DNA from: Hyphomicrobiales bacterium
GTDB taxonomy: Bacteria > Pseudomonadota > Alphaproteobacteria > Rhizobiales > JAJFHB01
Assembly: GCA_021775795.1 (NCBI GenBank)
Contig: JAJFHB010000428.1
Span: 1-6,378, forward strand
Length of the DNA: 6,378 nt
Direction: 5' to 3'
Position numbers and translations under genes: made by a program. Numbering within the stretch: the first letter of the stretch is position 1; every line of letters starts with the position of its first letter. This document shows positions 1-5,162 of the stretch, one piece after another. The notes beneath the pieces are model-generated. The model ran no database searches, was not told where the DNA came from, and saw nothing but the letters and a program-made list of their open reading frames with translations.

Positions 1-965
1 GGATAAGCGTCCATGGTGCGCTGCCAATGCCGGTTACCATTTTGCTGGAAGGTGAAGAGGAAAGCGGCAGCCCCAGCCTTGGGCCGTTCCTGGATGCACA
101 TGCGGATGAACTGAAAGCTGATGTTGCTCTGGTTTGCGACACCAGCATGTGGAATGCAGATACGCCGGCCATCACCACGCGTCTGCGCGGCATGCTGCTC
201 GATGAGCTGATTGTCACAGGTCCGTCGCTCGATCTCCACTCGGGCCTGTTTGGAGGGCCTGCTCACAACCCCATTAGAATTCTCTCCTCGATCATCGCTG
301 ATCTGCATGACGAAACAGGGCGCATTATGGTGCCGGGTTTTTATGACGGCGTCGATGAAATGCCAGAGGCCTTGCGGGCCCAGTGGGACGGTCTGGATTT
401 CGACGAAGGTGCATTTCTTGGAGCTTTCGGCCAATCAACGGCGGCGGGAGAAAGCGGTCGTTCGGCGTTGGAAAAAATCTGGGCGCGGCCTACCTGTGAC
501 GTCAATGGCATGATCGGCGGATACACAGGCGAAGGCTCGAAAACCGTTATCCCGTCAAAGGCCTCGGCGAAGTTTTCATTCCGGCTTGTAGGGCGCCAGA
601 ATCCCGATGCCATTCGTGAAGCTTTCCGCAGCTTTGTTCAGGAACGCCTGCCGCAAGGCTGCGAGGCGGAGTTCCTGGCTCATGGCGGTAACCCGGCCAT
701 TGAGATAGCGGAGGACAACTCTCATCTTGCAAAAGCCGCCGCGGCCCTGGAAGCAGAGTTTGCCAGGCCTCCGGTGATGATGGGGTGTGGTGGATCGATT
801 CCGATTGTTGGCAGTTTTCGGTCCGTGCTGGGTATGGACAGTCTGCTCATTGGGTTTGGTCTCGATGATGACCGCATCCACAGCCCCAATGAAAAATACA
901 ACCTCTCGAGTTTTCATCACGGCATTCGCAGTTGGGCGCGCATTATTGCAGCGCTCGCCGAATAG
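1..965 (+). CDS. M20-family metallo-dipeptidase (CNDP type), C-terminal part
   Basis: Partial gene: the frame is open from base 3 to the left edge, so the ATG at 27 is internal. About 321 codons remain of a family usually near 450-480 aa. Enzymes of this family use two bound metal ions in the cytoplasm to hydrolyse dipeptides and related small peptides. Visible landmarks are EGEEESGS at 48-71, where the second and third Glu of the EEE run (57-62) align with the catalytic base and metal-bridging Glu; a metal-ligand Asp in VCDTSMW (138-140); the lid-domain His in DLHSGLFGG (237-239); the GGSIPIVGSF substrate-loop motif near 786-815; and the C-terminal metal-ligand His in RIHSPNEKYN (879-881). 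All visible catalytic positions are conserved, so the enzyme should be active. The N-terminal HxD metal site lies outside the window. It is followed after 10 nt by a B3/4-domain gene, probably in one operon. Family assignment is firm; the exact substrate is not. Confidence 0.93.
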   Translation, partial: ISVHGALPMPVTILLEGEEESGSPSLGPFLDAHADELKADVALVCDTSMWNADTPAITTRLRGMLLDELIVTGPSLDLHSGLFGGPAHNPIRILSSIIADLHDETGRIMVPGFYDGVDEMPEALRAQWDGLDFDEGAFLGAFGQSTAAGESGRSALEKIWARPTCDVNGMIGGYTGEGSKTVIPSKASAKFSFRLVGRQNPDAIREAFRSFVQERLPQGCEAEFLAHGGNPAIEIAEDNSHLAKAAAALEAEFARPPVMMGCGGSIPIVGSFRSVLGMDSLLIGFGLDDDRIHSPNEKYNLSSFHHGIRSWARIIAALAE

Positions 966-968
966 GAC
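964..968 (+). promoter_or_regulatory. Ribosome-binding site deciding the GTG start of the B3/4 gene
   Basis: AGGAC overlaps the TAG stop (963-965) of the dipeptidase and ends 7 nt before GTG 976. It supports translation of the downstream gene by ribosomes finishing the dipeptidase, and supports GTG 976 over the far-upstream in-frame ATG at 787, which would overlap 180 nt of the dipeptidase. Confidence 0.6.
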
Positions 969-975
969 GCGGCCG

Positions 976-1683
976 GTGAAAGCAGATATCACAAGCCTGG
1001 TTGCACAGTTCCCGAACGCCCGAATTGCATTCCTGGTCTTTCGTGACCTTGCTATTCCAGCGGAGCGCTCGTTGGCACTCGATGCGGAAATTGCGGCAGA
1101 GGAGCAAGTGACCCGGGGAAAATATGAACTTGATTCCGTCGGGAAGATTCCGGAAATCCAGGTATGGCGACAGGCCTACAAGGGTTTCGGTATCAAGAGC
1201 ACGTCTTACCGCTCATCTGTTGAGCGGCATTTGCGGAACGTGTTGCGCGAGCGCGACCTCGCCCGCATAAATCCATTCGTCGATGCTTACAACTTCATGT
1301 CCGTGAAGCACCTCCTGCCGGCAGGTGCAGATGATCTTGGATGTGTCGAGGGCGACATCGCATTTCGGATATCGCGGGAGGGCGACAGCTTTATTCCGCT
1401 TGGTGGTGAAGATGGTGTCGAAGATCCGCCAAAGCCCGGTGAAGTTGTTTATGCGGACAGCGGCAAAGTGCTGTGTCGTCGCTGGAATTGGTATCAGGAC
1501 GCCCGCAGTGCGGTTTCATCTGATACGAAAAATGTTGTGCTGACGGTTCAGGCCGGTGAGGTGGGAGATCTCGACGCTGCTGCGCGCGAGACCTGTGCGG
1601 TGATCACCCGTGAGTGCGGCGGGCAGGCGGCATTCGTTGTTGCGAGCAGGGATGTACCTGTTTGCATCTTGCCACTTGTGTAG
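976..1683 (+). CDS. Stand-alone B3/4 (tRNA-editing-like) domain protein
   Basis: A 235-residue protein made almost entirely of one B3/4 domain, the fold that in the beta subunit of phenylalanyl-tRNA synthetase hydrolyses Tyr mischarged on tRNA-Phe. The start is GTG 976, set by the AGGAC site and by the homologous region beginning close after it. Family-like segments are WRQAYKGFGIKSTSYRSS (residues 64-81) and its continuation to a helix ending near 91, NPFVDAYNFMSVKHLLPAG (99-117), the D/G-rich stretch around LGCVEGDIAF (121-130), and GEVVYADSGKVLCRRWNWYQ (155-174), which is typical of free-standing bacterial members. No synthetase catalytic domain or tRNA-binding extension is present. Stand-alone members are generally annotated only by domain and their substrate is not established. 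Coupling to a dipeptidase hints at amino-acid or aminoacyl chemistry, which is inference. Its stop codon is 11 nt from the convergent methyltransferase gene. Confidence 0.88.
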   Translation: MKADITSLVAQFPNARIAFLVFRDLAIPAERSLALDAEIAAEEQVTRGKYELDSVGKIPEIQVWRQAYKGFGIKSTSYRSSVERHLRNVLRERDLARINPFVDAYNFMSVKHLLPAGADDLGCVEGDIAFRISREGDSFIPLGGEDGVEDPPKPGEVVYADSGKVLCRRWNWYQDARSAVSSDTKNVVLTVQAGEVGDLDAAARETCAVITRECGGQAAFVVASRDVPVCILPLV

Positions 1684-1694
1684 CTGCTTCGGAC

Positions 1695-2216
1695 TCAATC
1701 CTGGCGATAGGTCTCTTCGGGAGTGGCGCTCCAGTGCCGGATGGTTTGTTCTTCCACACGAATTCTCCAGCCGAGTACCAGGCCGTTGATTAACGTGAAA
1801 AGCAGAGCGTAAAACCAAAGCCCAAAGACCATCGGCAGGCAGAATATTTCCAGCACGACGACGGCATAGTTCGGATGCCGGAAAATACGGAAGGGGCCGC
1901 TGGTGATCAACGGTGCCCCGGGCAACACGATGATACGGGTCGTCCAGCGTTCACCAAGTGTCAATAACACCCAGACTCGCAAAAGCTGAAGCACCACAAA
2001 GAGCGCAAGCCACCACCAGTTTATTTCTTCATCCCAGCCGTAATACCAAAGCCCGGCCAGCCAGAAAGTGTGGACCGCGACAATGAACGGATAGTGAGCA
2101 GAGCCGAATTCACGCCCGCCTTTTGCCATGAGGCGCGCTGTGTTGTGGCGCGCATAGACAAGCTCAGCGAGCCGTTGCGCCGTCACCAGAATGAGAAGGG
2201 TAATACTGAGGAACAT
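1695..2216 (-). CDS. ICMT-family membrane methyltransferase paired with the type III PKS
   Basis: A 173-aa integral membrane protein of the isoprenylcysteine carboxyl methyltransferase-like family (Bacillus BpsB/YpbQ type). Hydrophobic segments lie near residues 2-18, 43-60, 66-87 and 118-149. The SAM-binding signature is GPFRIFRHPNYAVVVLEI (107-124), with Arg-His-Pro-Asn-Tyr at 113-117, and a conserved C-terminal RIRVEEQTI (151-159) carries the Glu pair. Length and motif order fit the family. The ATG overlaps the PKS stop codon (TAATG, 1-nt overlap) and no good ribosome-binding site is visible, so translation is probably coupled. From BpsB and the Streptomyces SrsB precedent, it is expected to O-methylate the phenol or pyrone hydroxyl of the PKS product using SAM. 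Family call is firm; the substrate is inferred from the pairing. Confidence 0.92.
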   Translation of the reverse strand: MFLSITLLILVTAQRLAELVYARHNTARLMAKGGREFGSAHYPFIVAVHTFWLAGLWYYGWDEEINWWWLALFVVLQLLRVWVLLTLGERWTTRIIVLPGAPLITSGPFRIFRHPNYAVVVLEIFCLPMVFGLWFYALLFTLINGLVLGWRIRVEEQTIRHWSATPEETYRQD

Positions 2217-3283
2217 TAGCTCGAAAATGTCAGGAAGCTTGCAGTGAATCCTGGGCCAAGCGCTGATAGCATGCCGCGTCCCTTGATCTCCTCTTGGAGC
2301 GCCTTCTCGAGCACAAACAACACGGTCGGGGCCGACATGTTGCCATAGTCGCGAAGCACTTCCCGCTCTTTGTTCAAGGTGCCCTGCGGCAGTTCGAACG
2401 CAACCTCAAGCGCATCCACAACCTTGGCACCGCCTGGGTGGAACACGAAGTTGTCGATGTCCTCGCGCTTCAGGCCGTTGCTTTCAAAAAAGCCGTCTGC
2501 TGCGCCGACAAGGCGGTCCCGCACGAGATTGGGAATGCTGCGTGAAAAGATTGCTCCAAACCCGCCCGGATCAACTCGCCAGCCCATAATGTCCAGGGTG
2601 TTGGGCCAAGTGTGTTCTCCGGAATCTTCAAATTCTAGAAGTGGCTTTCGTGCCCGGCCGGACACAATCGCTGCGGCAGCGCCGTCGCCGAACAGGGCTG
2701 TTGCCACAATGTTGGACTTGGTCAACTCATCCCAGCGGAAGGCCAGGGTGCAGGTCTCCACTACCACCAGAAGTATATTGTCACTTGCATCTGCATGAGA
2801 AAGGCGCGTCGCGAGGGATAGGCCTGTTGCGCCACCAGCACAACCAAGTCCAAACACTGGAACCCGGCGAACATTCTCCCGGAAACCCATTTCCGTCAGC
2901 TTGCGGGCCTCGATCGTCGGCGTGGCGATGCCGGTCGAGCAAACCGTGATTATGGTGTCGATCTCGTCAGCAGCCATTTCTGCATTCTCGAGCGCTTTCC
3001 CTGCGGCGCGCGAAAACAACTCCATCGCTCCCTCGACAAATGCCGCGCTGCGCTCTGGCCAGCCAATGTCTTCCTGTCCGCTTTCGAACCACTCGATGGG
3101 ACATACCGAATAGCGCCGTTCTATGCCGGAGTTTGCGAACACGGATTCCAGCTTCTCAAAATCTGGATATCGATCACCGAAGAGACGGCGGGCTGCAAGG
3201 TTGACGAACGTCTGGTCGAACGCATGATCTGGAACTGCATTGGAGAGCCCTGCAAGTTGCGGGCGGCGAAGCGGCGATAGCAT
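2216..3283 (-). CDS. Type III polyketide synthase (alkylpyrone/alkylresorcinol synthase-like)
   Basis: A 355-aa chalcone/stilbene-synthase-family enzyme of full length. These homodimeric cytoplasmic enzymes extend an acyl-CoA starter with malonyl-CoA and cyclise the chain without an acyl carrier protein. The catalytic triad is intact: Cys148 in VFGLGCAGGATGL, His282 in NFVFHPGGAKV, and Asn315 in DYGNMSAPTVLF. The C-terminal loop equivalent to GFGPG is present as ALGPGFT (341-347), and LFGDGAAAAIV (198-207) is the usual thiolase-fold glycine-rich strand. The sequence resembles bacterial long-chain enzymes such as BpsA and SrsA more than plant chalcone synthases. The immediately overlapping ICMT-like gene supports a methylated alkylpyrone or alkylresorcinol product, which is inferred. 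Ring type and starter length cannot be read from sequence alone. The start is ATG 3283 with only a weak AAGAG-like ribosome-binding site about 9 nt upstream. A 307-nt gap separates it from the VOC gene, so it probably has its own promoter. Confidence 0.95.
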   Translation of the reverse strand: MLSPLRRPQLAGLSNAVPDHAFDQTFVNLAARRLFGDRYPDFEKLESVFANSGIERRYSVCPIEWFESGQEDIGWPERSAAFVEGAMELFSRAAGKALENAEMAADEIDTIITVCSTGIATPTIEARKLTEMGFRENVRRVPVFGLGCAGGATGLSLATRLSHADASDNILLVVVETCTLAFRWDELTKSNIVATALFGDGAAAAIVSGRARKPLLEFEDSGEHTWPNTLDIMGWRVDPGGFGAIFSRSIPNLVRDRLVGAADGFFESNGLKREDIDNFVFHPGGAKVVDALEVAFELPQGTLNKEREVLRDYGNMSAPTVLFVLEKALQEEIKGRGMLSALGPGFTASFLTFSS

Positions 3284-3342
3284 GTGCGAAACAATCTCTT
3301 AGGAGGTTAAGTTGAGAAACTCGCGTCAGAATTCTTTTCTGT

Positions 3343-3369
3343 CTCATATGAGGGGAGTGTTGTCAGCAC
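3343..3369. repeat. Two palindromic elements over the putative PKS promoter
   Basis: CTCATATGAG (3343-3352) is a perfect 10-bp palindrome. Four bases away, GTGTTGTCAGCAC (3357-3369) is a 13-bp near-palindrome with one mismatched pair. They overlap the proposed -10 and the spacer up to the -35, where a dimeric regulator would be expected to bind. No regulator gene is present in the window and the sites match no operator I recognise. Confidence 0.3.
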
Positions 3370-3374
3370 ATCAA
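3345..3374 (-). promoter_or_regulatory. Possible promoter of the PKS-methyltransferase operon
   Basis: On the minus strand TTGATG (3374-3369, four of six matches to TTGACA) is followed after 18 nt by CATATG (3350-3345, three of six matches to TATAAT). It would start transcription roughly 55 nt before the PKS ATG. The match is weak and rests only on position and spacing. Confidence 0.25.
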
Positions 3375-3590
3375 ACTCAATTTGCTGTGAATAGACCGGC
3401 AGTGCAGACGCGGTTCCTTGCCGTCTTCATTGTTTAACACAAGAGTGACCATGGCGTGGCATTCCCATTGCGGTCAATAATGGCGCGTCTCGCCGGCCGG
3501 AATACGTGCGTGTTCATCTGCGTCGTGGAATGCAGCAAACGGAATTTTCCAGATTTGTGCTGAAGAGAGTTAAGCAGTCGCTCTGGGTTG

Positions 3591-3971
3591 TCACTCAGGT
3601 ATGTGACAGACCACTTGCAGCTTGTTGCCGTCCGGATCGCGCATGTAGGCACCATAGTAGTCCGGGTGATAATGCAGCCTAAGCCCTGGCGCACCCTCGT
3701 CAGTGCCTCCATGGGCAAGAGCCAGGCGATAGGCTTCATCGACCGCTGCTCGATTCGGCGCAAGAAAGGCGATATGAGTGCCGTTTCCAACGGTTGCCGG
3801 CTGTTCGTCAATAGGCGTCACGATCCAGGTCTGACTATCGGTTTTATTTCCATAGGCTGCAAAGCCGTCGCCTGAATGAAACCGCGCATGTCCGAGGGCT
3901 CCCATTACAGCGTCGTAAAAGGACCTGGCCGCGTCAATTTTGTTTGTTCCAATTGTAATGTGGCTGAACAT
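3591..3971 (-). CDS. VOC-superfamily (glyoxalase/bleomycin-resistance fold) protein
   Basis: A single-domain protein of 126 aa starting MFSHITIGTN. I chose ATG 3971 over ATG 3980 because the strong AGGAGG at 3986-3981 is 9 nt from 3971 but directly abuts 3980, and family members normally begin at this MFSHI-like strand. The vicinal oxygen chelate fold is shown by His4 in the first strand, GTHIAFLAP (64-72) with His66, and YYGAYMRDPDGNKLQVVCH (105-123). His4 and His66 are likely metal ligands. The usual C-terminal ligand Glu in DPDGNKxE is Gln119 here, which may still coordinate metal, as Gln does in some glyoxalases. Reaction and substrate are unknown. It lies 44 nt downstream of the EamA transporter and is probably co-transcribed with it. 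Confidence 0.88.
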   Translation of the reverse strand: MFSHITIGTNKIDAARSFYDAVMGALGHARFHSGDGFAAYGNKTDSQTWIVTPIDEQPATVGNGTHIAFLAPNRAAVDEAYRLALAHGGTDEGAPGLRLHYHPDYYGAYMRDPDGNKLQVVCHIPE

Positions 3972-3980
3972 GGTCTGCAT

Positions 3981-3986
3981 CCTCCT
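3981..3986 (-). promoter_or_regulatory. Strong ribosome-binding site deciding the VOC start
   Basis: AGGAGG read on the minus strand ends directly against ATG 3980 but lies 9 nt from ATG 3971. The second distance is workable and the first is not, so the protein should start at 3971 and the longer MQT form is unlikely. Confidence 0.7.
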
Positions 3987-3993
3987 CGGTCGC

Positions 3994-4009
3994 CGAGACT
4001 CTGGTCTCG
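3994..4009. repeat. Perfect 6-bp stem-loop between EamA and VOC genes
   Basis: CGAGAC, a TCTG loop and GTCTCG form a perfect inverted repeat in the 44-nt gap, 6 nt past the transporter stop and 7 nt before the VOC ribosome-binding site in the sense of transcription. No T-run follows on the minus strand, so it is not a classical intrinsic terminator. It could be an intercistronic stability or processing element, or a protein-binding site. Confidence 0.45.
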
Positions 4010-4015
4010 TGTATT

Positions 4016-4945
4016 TCAGATCTCACGTTTCGTGTCCGCTGCCAACAGGCGCGCATGGGTAGAACGCACGCGCTCACGGTGCAATGTGTAGATACCCATC
4101 GCTACAACGAGGCTGGCTCCGGCCAGTGTCACACTATCGGGGAACTCGCCCCAGACCAGCCAGCCGCCAAGCGTTGCCCAAATAATCAGTGAAAAACGGA
4201 AAGGAGAGACCACTGCAAGTTCGCCGGAACGGAAGGCAATGATGACAAGCTGATATCCGGCGACAAGGAAGATGGCCGAAGGAACGAGAAACCTGAGTTC
4301 TGCCAGTCCGAAAGGCAGGAAGCCCTGAAACAAACACAGAATGCCGCCGCCAATGGTGACGGCAAGCGCTGTCGCCAGGGTTACGAGGATAGAAGGGGTT
4401 TCCACTTTGACAACTTTGGTGAAGAGGTCACGGAAGGAGACAAAGAAAATTGCCGCGAGTGCGAACAGGGAATACGTGTTGAAGCCACTGCCGGTTGGCC
4501 GCAGAATAATGAGCACGCCTGCAAAGCCCACCCCGATCGCCAGCCAGCGGCGCCAGCCGACATCTTCCCGCAGCAGCACTGCTGCCAGCGCTGTCAGAAG
4601 CAATGGTGAAACCTGCATCATCGCGGAGAGGTTCGCGATGGGCATTTGAAGAAGGGCCGTCATGTAGCAGACACTTGCTACCGTATTTGCCAACGCCCGC
4701 CCGGACACCTGCCATTGCAGCATTTGGTCGGCATTCTTCAGCACACCCATGGAAAAACAGATCGTGCCGATGAGCAACGACGCCAGAAACCCACGCAACA
4801 TCATAATCTCGCCGACGGGCAGTGTTGCGCCAGCAAGTTTCACCAGGATGTCACTCATGGATAACGACAGCATGCCAGCGGATAGGCAGGCAATGCCTCG
4901 CAAGTTGCCAGCTGCAAGCGCTGACTCTACTGGTTCGCTGGTCAT
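4016..4945 (-). CDS. EamA-family (drug/metabolite transporter) permease
   Basis: A 309-aa inner-membrane protein with about ten hydrophobic helices arranged as two tandem EamA domains (about 16-148 and 157-288), the normal length and layout of the DMT superfamily. Domain 1 ends with PIANLSAMMQVSPLLLTAL (102-120), then a LLREDVGWRRWLAIG segment and a glycine-rich helix. Domain 2 has the matching AFRSGELAVVSPFRF (237-251) and WGEFPDSVTLAGASLVV (265-281). The C-terminus is short, basic and cytoplasmic. ATG 4945 is the first possible start, because an in-frame TGA lies 13-15 nt upstream with no start codon between. Its AGGA ribosome-binding site is only 1 nt away, which is unusually close. Members move small metabolites such as amino acids, SAM or aromatic compounds, but the substrate cannot be read here. 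Export of the PKS product is a possibility only. Confidence 0.92.
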   Translation of the reverse strand: MTSEPVESALAAGNLRGIACLSAGMLSLSMSDILVKLAGATLPVGEIMMLRGFLASLLIGTICFSMGVLKNADQMLQWQVSGRALANTVASVCYMTALLQMPIANLSAMMQVSPLLLTALAAVLLREDVGWRRWLAIGVGFAGVLIILRPTGSGFNTYSLFALAAIFFVSFRDLFTKVVKVETPSILVTLATALAVTIGGGILCLFQGFLPFGLAELRFLVPSAIFLVAGYQLVIIAFRSGELAVVSPFRFSLIIWATLGGWLVWGEFPDSVTLAGASLVVAMGIYTLHRERVRSTHARLLAADTKREI

Positions 4946-5021
4946 GTCCTGATTTGATCAATTGATGCCAAGAGACAGAAGCCTAAGTGACGCTGCCGTT
5001 CAAGATCAAGCACAAGCCGTG

Positions 5022-5034
5022 CATGGCAGCCATG
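5022..5034. repeat. 13-bp palindrome upstream of the EamA gene
   Basis: CATGGC-A-GCCATG is a perfect 6+1+6 inverted repeat about 77 nt before the transporter start, a suitable place for an operator. As RNA it could form only a small stem with a short loop. The minus strand has no T-run after it, and on the plus strand the T-rich stretch beyond it is interrupted, so a terminator is unlikely. Confidence 0.35.
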
Positions 5035-5077
5035 TTTGCGTTTTAAAATCGTGCGATTGCGCCGTCGTGAATCAACC

Positions 5078-5129
5078 CGGACAGCAAGGCCATAGAACCA
5101 GGTTGTAATCGTGCCGGGTCTGCTGTCCG
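5078..5129. repeat. 9-bp inverted repeat in the amidohydrolase-EamA gap
   Basis: CGGACAGCA (5078-5086) and its exact reverse complement TGCTGTCCG (5121-5129) flank a 34-nt spacer that itself contains the palindrome AACCAGGTT (5096-5104). It lies 34 nt beyond the amidohydrolase stop. It may form a stem in the mRNA 3' region, although there is no T-run after it on the minus strand, or act as a paired binding site. Function unknown. Confidence 0.35.
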
Positions 5130-5162
5130 CACTGAATTGGGCTTATGACTGCAGAGGTCTGA

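Larger units (their letters stand above)
3284..3590. other. 307-nt intergenic region upstream of the PKS gene
   Basis: This region lies between the VOC stop and the PKS start, both on the minus strand. I see no convincing homologous coding sequence and no hairpin with a T-run that would end the VOC transcript. The PKS-proximal part (3340-3375) is AT-richer and holds two palindromic elements and a possible promoter, listed separately. The rest, including a CCGGCCGG palindrome at about 3491-3500, shows nothing I can name. A short plus-strand frame with an AGGAGG site is discussed among the findings. Confidence 0.5.
4946..5162. other. 217-nt gap between amidohydrolase and EamA genes
   Basis: The gap is non-coding as far as I can see. 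Besides the two inverted-repeat systems listed separately, it contains TTTTAAAA at 5041-5048 running into AATCGTGCGATT (5047-5058), and TTGATCAA at 4954-4961 just upstream of the transporter start. These AT-rich and dyad elements suit a promoter for the transporter-VOC pair, but no -35/-10 pair with correct spacing is convincing. No intrinsic terminator for the amidohydrolase is evident. Confidence 0.4.

Noticed and set aside
787..975. ATG 787 as the start of the B3/4 gene, giving a 298-aa protein
   Set aside because: The extra 63 residues overlap the dipeptidase coding sequence in another frame and show no family similarity; GTG 976 has a well-placed AGGAC and matches the usual domain boundary.
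3434..3811. 125-aa minus-strand frame overlapping and extending past the VOC gene
   Set aside because: It overlaps the VOC gene out of frame for most of its length, the remaining residues resemble no family, and it has no good ribosome-binding site. It is not a frameshifted VOC tail, because the VOC domain is already complete.
3972..3980. ATG 3980 as the VOC start (adds MQT)
   Set aside because: The AGGAGG abuts this ATG with no spacer, while ATG 3971 has a 9-nt spacer and the expected domain start.
5022..5048. Intrinsic terminator on the plus strand (palindrome followed by TTTGCGTTTT)
   Set aside because: The stem is short with a very small loop, the T-run is interrupted, and there is no plus-strand gene upstream to terminate.
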